Positions 1 to 5,009 of a DNA stretch of 8,218 bases are shown piece by piece; the first letter of the stretch is position 1, and the number at the start of each line of letters is the position of its first letter. Under the pieces are notes generated by a model, which was not told the DNA's origin, did not search any database, and saw only the letters and a program-made list of their open reading frames with translations. The translations under genes and the position numbers were made by a program. Origin of the DNA: an uncultured Verrucomicrobia subdivision 3 bacterium (lineage in GTDB: Bacteria; Verrucomicrobiota; Verrucomicrobiae; Limisphaerales; UBA11358); contig CAIXPZ010000120.1 of NCBI GenBank assembly GCA_903921455.1, positions 1 to 8,218 of the forward strand, written 5' to 3'.

Positions 1-282
1 GAAATACTGGGCGCAAGCGCCGAGGTCTTTGTGGATGAGAAAGTCGAGGGCTTCGTCCACCATGACGGAGCTGTCGCCGAGGCCGTAACGCCAAAGGCAG
101 CGGCTTATCCGTGCGCGTAAAAAGTCGTTGGCGTAAATGCCTGCCTCGAACTCCACCCAAGCGGGATTTAAACGGGCGGCGGCGAGCTCGCCGTCGTGCT
201 TGCGGGGTGCAGGTGCTTCGCTGGTCAACTGTGCGGATCGGCTCTCGAGCTCTGAGGTATTTTTTTGTGATGTAGTTTTCAT
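1..282 (-). CDS. Partial hypothetical protein, 3' end beyond window
   Basis: Reading the minus strand from the ATG at 282-280 gives 94 uninterrupted codons to the left edge, so the gene is cut at its C-terminus. The protein begins MKTTSQKNTSELESRSAQ and continues with a charged, Ala-rich linker. From about residue 40 it becomes a folded-looking, probably helical segment (NPAWVEFEAGIYANDFLRAR, then a Trp/Arg/Cys-rich stretch and DSSVMVDEALDFL). Third codon positions are mostly G or C after the first ten A-rich codons, as expected for coding DNA here. I do not recognise the family. The helical pattern with DSS..VDEAL loosely recalls region 2 of sigma-70-like factors, but this is only an impression. 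There is no clear Shine-Dalgarno, only an A-rich leader. The start lies inside the left arm of the long palindrome at 257-490. It is divergent from the phage genes and may be a flanking host gene or an early phage gene. Confidence 0.62.
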   Translation of the reverse strand, partial: MKTTSQKNTSELESRSAQLTSEAPAPRKHDGELAAARLNPAWVEFEAGIYANDFLRARISRCLWRYGLGDSSVMVDEALDFLIHKDLGACAQYF

Positions 283-490
283 GGTCTTTTTTTTTCTGAT
301 CGGCTGTGCGTCTTCGGTCTGTCGCCCTTCACAAAAAAGCGGAGGCCCCAGCCCTTCCTCAGGGAAGTGCGCTTCAGCAGGGGCCCTGAAGGACGGGCTG
401 GTGCGCTGGCCGATGCGGTGAGGGCGACAGAAAGAAGCGCCGAGCAGAAAAAGCCGGACCTGAAAACGAAGCTGCCCACACAAAAAAACC
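257..490. repeat. Long imperfect inverted repeat (palindrome) centred near 374
   Basis: Left arm about 257-364, right arm about 384-490, with a central loop of about 19 bases. Matching blocks from centre outward are: 348-364 with 384-401 (one extra base); TCTGTCGCCCT at 318-328 with its exact complement AGGGCGACAGA at 421-431; an imperfect TTTTCTGATCGGC-type block near 292-304 with GCCGAGCAGAAAA near 439-452; GTTTTCATGGTC at 275-286 with GACCTGAAAAC at 457-467 (one base missing); and TTTTTTTGTG at 260-269 with CACAAAAAAA at 479-488. Arms look roughly 70% alike by eye, with small indels. The left arm includes the start and first codons of the minus-strand gene. No flanking target-site duplication was recognised. 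Confidence 0.75.
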
Positions 491-600
491 AACTGCTTAA
501 ATTTACGAACGAAGTGAGCAAACTATCCACGACTGTAAGGAGACAAACATTTAATGCTGATACCTTCGACGACAGGCAACGCCTCGCGTCGTATTGCTGA
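460..600 (+). pseudogene. Possible decayed mirror copy of the leftmost gene's 5' end
   Basis: The right arm of the palindrome, read on +, mirrors the 5' end of the minus-strand gene at 1-282. At the position matching that gene's ATG there is CTG (460-462), followed by codons for KTKLPTQKN. The divergent gene begins MKTTSQKNTSE. An open frame continues to a stop at 598-600 but loses resemblance after about ten codons, and its composition (many Lys, Thr, Asn, Gln codons) does not look like a conserved protein. I read it as the remnant of an inverted duplication of leader plus gene start rather than a working gene. An ATG for the same frame lies far upstream at 367 within the palindrome loop, which is not a convincing start. 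Confidence 0.3.
537..543 (+). promoter_or_regulatory. Strong Shine-Dalgarno AAGGAGA
   Basis: AAGGAGA lies ten bases before the ATG at 554. It is the best match to the anti-SD sequence that I see before any start in the window. The portal, scaffold and adhesin genes have no clear SD, and the capsid gene only a weak GAAAGG. It therefore argues that the 25-residue ORF behind it is translated. Confidence 0.55.
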
Positions 601-631
601 TGCATTGCCCGTGCGCAGCATCGCGGGCTAA
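554..631 (+). CDS. Putative 25-residue peptide (leader or microprotein)
   Basis: ATG at 554 opens a 25-codon frame ending in TAA at 629-631. The protein starts MLIPSTTGNASRRIADALPV and ends RSIAG. It is preceded by AAGGAGA at a ten-base spacing. Its stop overlaps the next start as TAATG, so a ribosome finishing here could re-initiate on the following ORF. The peptide has no recognised motif and no signal or membrane segment. Possibilities are a leader peptide for the structured region downstream, the surviving 5' end of a frameshifted longer gene that continues in the next ORF, or a chance ORF. The strong SD and the coupling are the only support. Confidence 0.35.
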   Translation: MLIPSTTGNASRRIADALPVRSIAG

Positions 632-690
632 TGCTGGAACTCTGGCCGGACGAAGTCTCGCGGCCGGCGGTCACGCTGCCGGAAGTGTGA
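631..690 (+). CDS. Putative 19-residue ORF, TAATG-coupled
   Basis: ATG at 631-633 overlaps the TAA of the preceding 25-codon ORF and gives MLELWPDEVSRPAVTLPEV, ending at TGA 688-690. No domain can be assigned to a peptide this short. Joined by a frameshift, the two ORFs would give a peptide of about 45 residues running SIAG into LMLELWPDE, so a broken gene is as likely as two microproteins. It is followed immediately by the hairpin-rich non-coding stretch. Confidence 0.25.
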   Translation: MLELWPDEVSRPAVTLPEV

Positions 691-752
691 CCGCACTAAC
701 CAACCGAGGAACGGAGTGACGAGGTTTCAACGCCGCACAGCGCGGTAAATCA

Positions 753-801
753 TTCGCCAACCTGAATGGTTGGTTTGGAATCAAAGCTTTCGCCAACCTG
801 A
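753..801. repeat. 13-bp direct repeat TTCGCCAACCTGA, 36-bp period
   Basis: TTCGCCAACCTGA occurs perfectly at 753-765 and again at 789-801. The first copy also forms the left half of a small hairpin (CCAACC 757-762 with GGTTGG 768-773, loop TGAAT). The second copy has no such partner. Paired sites 36 bases apart could be protein-binding sites, but no binding protein is evident. Confidence 0.6.
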
Positions 802-832
802 CGCGCACGAATCGCGCGCGCTGTGAGTGAAA

Positions 833-874
833 GGCCAGCCGTGGGTGAGCATCGCACACCCAAGAAGGCTGGCC
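833..874. other. Stem-loop H2
   Basis: GGCCAGCC at 833-840 pairs perfectly with GGCTGGCC at 867-874. Inside it GGGTG at 843-847 can pair with CACCC at 857-861 around a nine-base loop. No T-run follows on the + strand, so it is not a standard intrinsic terminator. Confidence 0.6.
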
Positions 875-876
875 GG

Positions 877-914
877 TGCTGGCGGAGCGGTGGCTTTAGC
901 CACCGCCGCCAGCA
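877..914. other. Stem-loop H3, long near-perfect stem
   Basis: TGCTGGCGG at 877-885 pairs with CCGCCAGCA at 906-914. GGTGGC at 889-894 pairs with GCCACC at 899-904 around a TTTA tetraloop. The only defects are an AGC bulge at 886-888 facing G905. It begins two bases after H2 ends, so the two helices could stack. There is no downstream T-run. Confidence 0.65.
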
Positions 915-930
915 TGAACGCCGGCGTCCG

Positions 931-977
931 CGCGCGACAATTGATCCCGCAAATGGAGACCGTGACATTGTCGCGCG
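931..977. other. Stem-loop H4 with 11-bp perfect stem
   Basis: CGCGCGACAAT at 931-941 is the exact complement of ATTGTCGCGCG at 967-977, leaving a 25-base loop. It follows H3 by 16 bases and ends the densest part of the hairpin series. Confidence 0.6.
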
Positions 978-1114
978 ACCGTCGCTATTGAGCGCCGCGA
1001 ACTAATTATCTGTTGAGCAGAGCGAACCAATTTTACGAATTACCAAGAGCGTGGGTTGATTGGTTGGAATCGAAAAACCGTCAAGTGGAAATATGTGGTT
1101 AAAACGGTCAATCC

Positions 1115-1146
1115 CAAGACATCGCAAGACACGAAAGGACACGAAA
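1115..1146. repeat. Degenerate 10-bp tandem repeat
   Basis: Three units of ten bases follow each other at 1115-1124, 1125-1134 and 1135-1144: CAAGACATCG, CAAGACACGA, AAGGACACGA. GACACGAAA recurs exactly at 1128-1136 and 1138-1146. Such A-rich GACACGAAA runs resemble simple intergenic repeats of environmental bacteria. The ten-base phase matches one helical turn, so a bend or binding array is possible but unproven. Confidence 0.5.
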
Positions 1147-1206
1147 AAACCGAGTAGTGAATGGGAGACGATTAAGTCATGAAAAAAACCGTGCTAGTGT
1201 CGGGTT

Positions 1207-2724
1207 GTGAAAGTCAATGTCACCCACCCGCAATATCTGGCCAACCTCGATCGTTGGTCACGAGCGCGTGCAGTCATTGGCGGTGAAGACGAAATCAAAC
1301 TTGCTGGGGAAAAGTATCTGCCGAAATTGGACGCCCAGACACCGGAAGAATATAAAAGTTACAAGACACGCGCCTGCTTCTTCAATGCAACAGGTCGCAC
1401 CCTGGAAGGATTTCTTGGACTGCTATTTCGGCGGGATCCATTCATCAAGTTGCCCGCATCCACGAAATCTCCCGAATATAAAAACTTTCTGGATGATGTG
1501 GATTTGCTGGGGTCTTCGCTGTTTACGTTTTGCAAGTCGGTGGCGGCGGCGGTTTTGTCGGTTGGTCGCATGGGCACGCTGGTGGATTGGCACGGAGCCG
1601 GCATCGGCCGGGCTTATGTGTGCAGTTATGCCGCCGAGGACATCATCAATTGGAACACCAAACAGGTGGCCGGCCGTAATGTGCTAAGTCTGGTGGTTCT
1701 GCGTGAGTTGGTCTCGCGCATTAATCCCGACGACAAATTTCAGGTTCAGGAAATTGAACGCTTTCGCGTTTTGAATCTGGAAACCGTGAGTCCCGACGTG
1801 GAGCAATATGTCGTTGAAGTATGGGAGTCACTGGCTGACAACCACCAATCCAAGACCAGCCAGGAAGCTGGCTGGAATGTGGTGGAACGCAAAATCCCGC
1901 TGCGCAATGGCAAGCCGCTGAATTTTATCCCGTTTGTTTTTCATGGGCCCAAGAATTCCCGGCCGGATGTGGATGTCATCCCGATGGAACACATCATCCA
2001 TGTGAATCTGGATCACTACCGGCTGGATGCCGATTACAAGCATGGCTTGCATTTCACCGCACTGCCGACGGCTTGGGTATCAGGCTTTGATAAAACGGCT
2101 GATCTCAAGATTGGCAGCAGCACGGCTTGGGTGGCTGAGCAGGCTGGTGCCGTGGCTGGATTTCTGGAGTTCAGAGGTTTGGGATTATCCACGTTTGAAA
2201 ATGCACAGAACCGTGATGAACGGCTCATGGCTGTGCTGGGTTCCCGGATGCTGGAAGACACGAAGAAAGTTGGTGAAACAGCTGATACCATCGAGCTCCG
2301 TCAGGCTGGTGAAAATTCCGTGCTGCAGACGCTGGCTTGTTCGCTGTCTGACTCGCTCACACAGGTGCTCCGTCATGTGGCTTGGTGGAGTTCCACGGCT
2401 GAGGTCCAGGATGATTCCGTGCTGATCACGATCAACACGGATTTCACAGCCAAAGGTCTGACCAGTGTGGAGCTGACTGCCATTGTCTCAGCCTGGCAGG
2501 CTGGAGCCATCAGCCAAACCACGATGTTTGATCTGTTCCGCAAAGGTGAAGTGCTGCCCACGGGCAGAACGGATGTAGAGGAAAAAGGTTTGATCCAAAA
2601 CGGTCAGGAAAATCCGACCGGGGTCTTTCCTAATGGGCCTACTGGTCCCGGTGTTGGTGCGACGCCGGCAAAATCGAACATTCAACATTCAACGCCGAAC
2701 GCCCAAGGAAATGGAGCCTCCTGA
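1207..2724 (+). CDS. Phage portal protein, DUF4055 type
   Basis: This 505-residue protein would form the dodecameric portal ring through which DNA enters the capsid. Recognised features are the N-terminal HPQYLANLDRWSRARAVIGG segment, KYLPKL near residues 36-41, KTRACFFNATGRTLEGFLGL around 53-72, and GRMGTLVDW at 120-128, which together look like the DUF4055 portal family. Length fits that family. The GTG at 1207 is the only reasonable start: an in-frame TAG lies at 1195-1197 and no ATG follows in frame until about residue 122. There is no Shine-Dalgarno before it. An ATG at 1179 preceded by GGGAG opens a different frame (36 codons including stop, ending 1286) that overlaps the gene start and could couple translation. 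The C-terminal 50 residues are low-complexity (Gly, Pro, Asn) and include a heptamer repeat. Composition is closer to 53% GC in a sampled line, lower than the capsid gene. Confidence 0.9.
   Translation: MKVNVTHPQYLANLDRWSRARAVIGGEDEIKLAGEKYLPKLDAQTPEEYKSYKTRACFFNATGRTLEGFLGLLFRRDPFIKLPASTKSPEYKNFLDDVDLLGSSLFTFCKSVAAAVLSVGRMGTLVDWHGAGIGRAYVCSYAAEDIINWNTKQVAGRNVLSLVVLRELVSRINPDDKFQVQEIERFRVLNLETVSPDVEQYVVEVWESLADNHQSKTSQEAGWNVVERKIPLRNGKPLNFIPFVFHGPKNSRPDVDVIPMEHIIHVNLDHYRLDADYKHGLHFTALPTAWVSGFDKTADLKIGSSTAWVAEQAGAVAGFLEFRGLGLSTFENAQNRDERLMAVLGSRMLEDTKKVGETADTIELRQAGENSVLQTLACSLSDSLTQVLRHVAWWSSTAEVQDDSVLITINTDFTAKGLTSVELTAIVSAWQAGAISQTTMFDLFRKGEVLPTGRTDVEEKGLIQNGQENPTGVFPNGPTGPGVGATPAKSNIQHSTPNAQGNGAS
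2677..2704 (+). repeat. Four 7-bp repeats in the portal gene tail
   Basis: Units AACATTC, AACATTC, AACGCCG, AACGCCC follow in phase at 2677-2704. Because seven is not a multiple of three, each unit is read in a different codon frame; they encode part of the disordered tail SNIQHSTPNAQ. AACATTC-type heptamers are a familiar style of bacterial intergenic simple repeat, so the tail may be recruited non-coding DNA. Confidence 0.6.
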
Positions 2725-2750
2725 CGTCGGCTGCTACCAACTAAAAATTT

Positions 2751-3497
2751 ATGGCCCTCAAACAAAAATACGCGACGGCGGCCGAAGTTCCGGCCGAAGT
2801 GAAATCCCTGTATCTCGAGCGCGACGGTGGTTTCGTCCTGGACGCGGAGCGCGATCCGAAGGTGGACGAGCTGCGGACATCGAACGTCAACTTGTTGAAG
2901 GAGATTGCGACGTGGAAACAGCGTTTTGACGGCATTGATCCCGAGGCGGTGCGGGCTTTGGCGGAGGAAAAGCGGAAGCTCGAGGAGGCGGCGCAACTCA
3001 AGGCCGGTGAGTTTGAGAAGGTGCTGGCGGCGCGGACGGCGGAAAAGGACAAGGCGTTGCAGGCTGAACGGGCCTTGCGCGAAGCCTCCGACCAGCGGCT
3101 GGCGGTGGTGATGATTGACGACGCGGTCGTGAGCGAGGCGACGAAGCGCGGTCTGTTGCCGACGGCCTTGGATGATTTGAAAGCGCGGGCGAAAAGCGCC
3201 CTGCGGCTGGTGGGGGGAGTTCCCCAGGTATTTGACGGCGAGACGGTGGTGATGGGCAAGGATGGGGTCACGCCGAAGAATGTGGCCGAATGGGTGGATG
3301 ACTTGGGGACCAAGGCACCGCACCTGTTTGGGGCAAATGCTGGCGGCGGAGCCGTTGGCTCGGGCACCGGTGGTGTCGCGCGTGGCGGTGGGCAGGCGAA
3401 TCCGTGGTTGAAAGCCACGCTGAACCTGACCGAGCAAATGCGGCTGCAGAAGACTGACCCGGCCCTGGCGGCACGGTTGCAGTCTTTGGCCAGCTAA
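2751..3497 (+). CDS. Capsid scaffolding protein
   Basis: The 248-residue product is predicted to act inside the procapsid as assembly scaffold. Residues about 35-125 are a strongly helical, heptad-like coiled coil rich in Glu, Lys, Ala and Arg (EEKRKLEEAAQLKAGEFEKV and onward). A Gly-rich flexible linker (GANAGGGAVGSGTGG) follows around 195-210. The C-terminal tail (NPWLKATLNLTEQMRLQKTD) resembles the capsid-binding tail of phage scaffolds, with an NLTEQ..L...DP.LA..L pattern. It sits between portal and capsid genes, the classical position. The ATG at 2751 lies 26 bases after the portal stop, with no visible Shine-Dalgarno. No protease motif is seen, so it is not obviously a protease-scaffold fusion. 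Large antisense ORFs over this gene are shadows of its GC-rich third positions. Confidence 0.85.
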   Translation: MALKQKYATAAEVPAEVKSLYLERDGGFVLDAERDPKVDELRTSNVNLLKEIATWKQRFDGIDPEAVRALAEEKRKLEEAAQLKAGEFEKVLAARTAEKDKALQAERALREASDQRLAVVMIDDAVVSEATKRGLLPTALDDLKARAKSALRLVGGVPQVFDGETVVMGKDGVTPKNVAEWVDDLGTKAPHLFGANAGGGAVGSGTGGVARGGGQANPWLKATLNLTEQMRLQKTDPALAARLQSLAS

Positions 3498-3555
3498 AAA
3501 ATATAACCCGGCGACGCGCGAGCGGCGCCATTAACACGAAAGGCAAAGTAACGTT
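3498..3555 (+). promoter_or_regulatory. Capsid gene leader with weak ribosome site
   Basis: The spacer opens with an A/T tract just after the scaffold stop and contains a GC-rich middle (GGCGACGCGCGAGCGGCGCC, whose ends GGCG and CGCC can pair). GAAAGG at 3538-3543 lies 12 bases before the capsid ATG and is a distant, weak Shine-Dalgarno candidate. Confidence 0.35.
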
Positions 3556-4572
3556 ATGGCAAAGACAGCATTGGCAGACATTATCATTCCGAGCGTATTT
3601 GAAAAATACGCCCTGGAGCGGACGGCGACGAAGTCGGCGCTGATGAACAGCGGCATTGTGGCAAATGACGCGCATTTCGACCTGCTGGCCTCGGGCGGCG
3701 GGAAGACGGTGGACATGCCCTTCTGGCAGGACATCTCCCCGGCGCGGCAGGTGCTCTCGGACGGGGCCGCGCTGACGGTGAATAAAATCACGGCGAGCAA
3801 GGACATCGCCATCATCAACAACGACGCGAACGTCTGGAGCGCGAACGACCTGGTCGGCGCGATGGCGGGCAGCGATCCGCTGAACGCGGTGCTGGAGCTC
3901 GTGGGCGAGTATTGGGCGCGCGTGGATCAGGGCTACGTCATTTCGTGCCTCAAGGGTTTGTTTGCGGCGGGCACGGGCACGCTGACGGCGTCGAACAAGC
4001 TGGCGATCGGGGCGGAAGCCACCGGCAGCGTGTCGGCGGCAACGCGGCTGACGGGCGACACGTTCGTGGACGCGACGGTGAAGCTGGGCGACTGCTCGGA
4101 AAACCTGACGGCCATCGCGATGCACAGCGCGACGGAGGCGGCGCTGCGCAAGCTGGACCTGATCGACTACGAGAAGGACAGCAACGGCGTGGCGGTCATC
4201 AAGGTGTTCCAGGGCCGGCGCGTGATCGTGGACGATTCCTGCCCGGTGCGGGCGGGCACGACCAGCGGCTACGTTTACACCTCTTACCTGTTCGGGCCGG
4301 GCGCGTTTGCGCGCGGCAATGCGCTGGTGAGCGGCGAGCCGCTGGTGGGCGGGTTCGGCAGCTATGCGGCGGAATGGAGCCGCGCCTCGCTGGAAAGTGA
4401 CACGAACTTTATCAACCGCCGGCGCTACCTGCTTCACCCTCGCGGCGTGAAGTTCACCAGCGCCAGCCTGGCGGGCCAGTGCCCGACCAACGCGGAGCTG
4501 GAAACGGCGGCGAACTGGACGCGCGTGTTCGAGGCGAAAAACGTCCGCATCGTGGCCATCGACCACAACTAA
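3556..4572 (+). CDS. Major capsid protein (HK97-fold, Gp13-like)
   Basis: The 338-residue protein is the main shell subunit. Diagnostic stretches are the N-terminal ADIIIPSVFEKYALERTATK followed by SALMNSGIV, then GGGKTVDMPFWQD, NDLVGAMAGSDPLNAVLELV with GEYWARVDQG, CLKGLFAAG, and a C-terminal segment with FGSYAAEWSRASLESDTNFI and RRRYLLHPRGVKF. These fit the Gp13-like HK97-fold capsid group found beside scaffold genes of this type. Length is normal and there is no long N-terminal delta domain, consistent with a separate scaffold gene. The start is the ATG at 3556. Third codon positions are very GC-rich (about 67% GC in a sampled line), well above the portal gene. A 454-codon antisense ORF across this gene is a compositional shadow. 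Expected to be the most highly expressed gene here. Confidence 0.93.
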   Translation: MAKTALADIIIPSVFEKYALERTATKSALMNSGIVANDAHFDLLASGGGKTVDMPFWQDISPARQVLSDGAALTVNKITASKDIAIINNDANVWSANDLVGAMAGSDPLNAVLELVGEYWARVDQGYVISCLKGLFAAGTGTLTASNKLAIGAEATGSVSAATRLTGDTFVDATVKLGDCSENLTAIAMHSATEAALRKLDLIDYEKDSNGVAVIKVFQGRRVIVDDSCPVRAGTTSGYVYTSYLFGPGAFARGNALVSGEPLVGGFGSYAAEWSRASLESDTNFINRRRYLLHPRGVKFTSASLAGQCPTNAELETAANWTRVFEAKNVRIVAIDHN

Positions 4573-4692
4573 GGCACTGCGTGCCGGCCAATGCGCTGGC
4601 GCGCGGGGCACTGACTGCGTCAGGGCGAACATGACCTGTTAATCATCCCTCTCCCCAGCGGGGGCCAGTTCGGCCTCGGACCGGGGAGAGGG
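4573..4692 (+). other. Hairpin-rich spacer after the capsid gene
   Basis: Immediately after the capsid stop, GGCAC-TGC-GTGCC (4573-4585) forms a five-pair hairpin, and CTGAC-TGC-GTCAG (4611-4623) forms a second with the same TGC loop. A larger hairpin has a perfect ten-pair stem, CCCTCTCCCC at 4647-4656 with GGGGAGAGGG at 4683-4692, around 26 bases that hold a further GGCC...GGCC pairing. None is followed by a T-run on the + strand. The last resembles the CCCTCTCCCC/GGGGAGAGGG palindromes scattered in many bacterial intergenic regions. A transcript-stabilising, attenuating or dispersed-repeat role is possible. Confidence 0.55.
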
Positions 4693-4715
4693 AAATGAAA
4701 ATGCGATAGATATTT

Positions 4716-5009
4716 ATGCTTGGAATTTTTGCACCACAGCGGCGGCAACGGCGGGTCTTGCGGGTTTTAGACGTGCCGGTCGTGGATCCCGGCGCGGCCT
4801 GTCCGCATTGCGGGCGGTCCATGCCGACGGCCAGCGGGCCGGAGGCGACTCTCCCGGCTGTGTTGCCGGTGGAAAATCTCGGGGCGGCGGCCGTGGCCGC
4901 GGTGAAACCGGCGGCGTCGGCGGCGGCGGTTTCGACTGACGTTCAACCTCCTGTCAATCATGCGAACAATCTCCCCAAAAAACGGGCCGGTGGTAAGAAA
5001 ACGGTTTGA
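4716..5009 (+). CDS. Small hypothetical protein with CPHCG motif
   Basis: The 97-residue frame begins MLGIFAPQRRQRRVLRVL, carries a single CPHCGR motif at residues 29-34, continues through a long Ala/Val/Pro-rich low-complexity stretch, and ends in a basic tail (KKRAGGKKTV). One CxxC pair alone could bind metal only with another partner or as a dimer. Third positions are strongly GC-rich, which supports coding, although the Ala-rich part could arise from GC-rich sequence by chance. It starts 143 bases after the capsid stop, and its last 50 bases overlap the start of the next gene in another frame. A small virion or assembly protein is a guess based only on its place between capsid and adhesin genes. 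No Shine-Dalgarno is obvious. Confidence 0.5.
   Translation: MLGIFAPQRRQRRVLRVLDVPVVDPGAACPHCGRSMPTASGPEATLPAVLPVENLGAAAVAAVKPAASAAAVSTDVQPPVNHANNLPKKRAGGKKTV

Larger units (their letters stand above)
691..1206. other. Gene-free, hairpin-rich region before the portal gene
   Basis: About 516 bases hold no convincing reading frame on either strand; the short ORFs present (60-72 codons) have Arg-rich, low-information translations typical of antisense GC-rich DNA. The first 300 bases contain a series of stem-loops (listed separately) with short loops and stems of up to 14 pairs. The last 200 bases are more AT-rich and contain short direct repeats. Phages with this portal type generally carry the terminase large subunit just upstream, so a non-coding block here is unexpected. 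It may encode a structured RNA, hold a packaging or regulatory site, or be the scar of a deletion. I see no confident promoter. Confidence 0.55.

Noticed and set aside
279..674. 131-codon minus-strand ORF overlapping the long palindrome
   Set aside because: It runs through both arms of the palindrome, its C-terminus is simply the translated hairpin, and it has no motif; the frame starting at 282 has better coding character.
877..914. Intrinsic terminator at H3
   Set aside because: Excellent stem but no following T-run on either strand, so kept only as a stem-loop.
753..1146. CRISPR array
   Set aside because: Repeats are only 9-13 bases with irregular spacing and no third copy of the 13-mer; no cas genes.
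691..1206. tRNA gene in the gap before the portal
   Set aside because: I looked for a GGTTCRAAYCC-type T arm with a matching acceptor stem; GGTTGGAATCG-like words occur but no cloverleaf can be built.
1000..1206. Sigma-70 promoter before the portal
   Set aside because: TTGATT-like words exist near 1056 but no acceptable -10 lies 16-18 bases downstream.
2682..3437. 251- and 225-codon minus-strand ORFs opposite the scaffold gene
   Set aside because: Antisense images of the coiled-coil gene; two overlapping antisense frames open at once point to base composition, not coding.
3268..4632. 454-codon minus-strand ORF opposite the capsid gene
   Set aside because: Arg/His/Ala-rich translation with no domain, produced by the GC-rich third positions of the well-supported capsid and scaffold genes.
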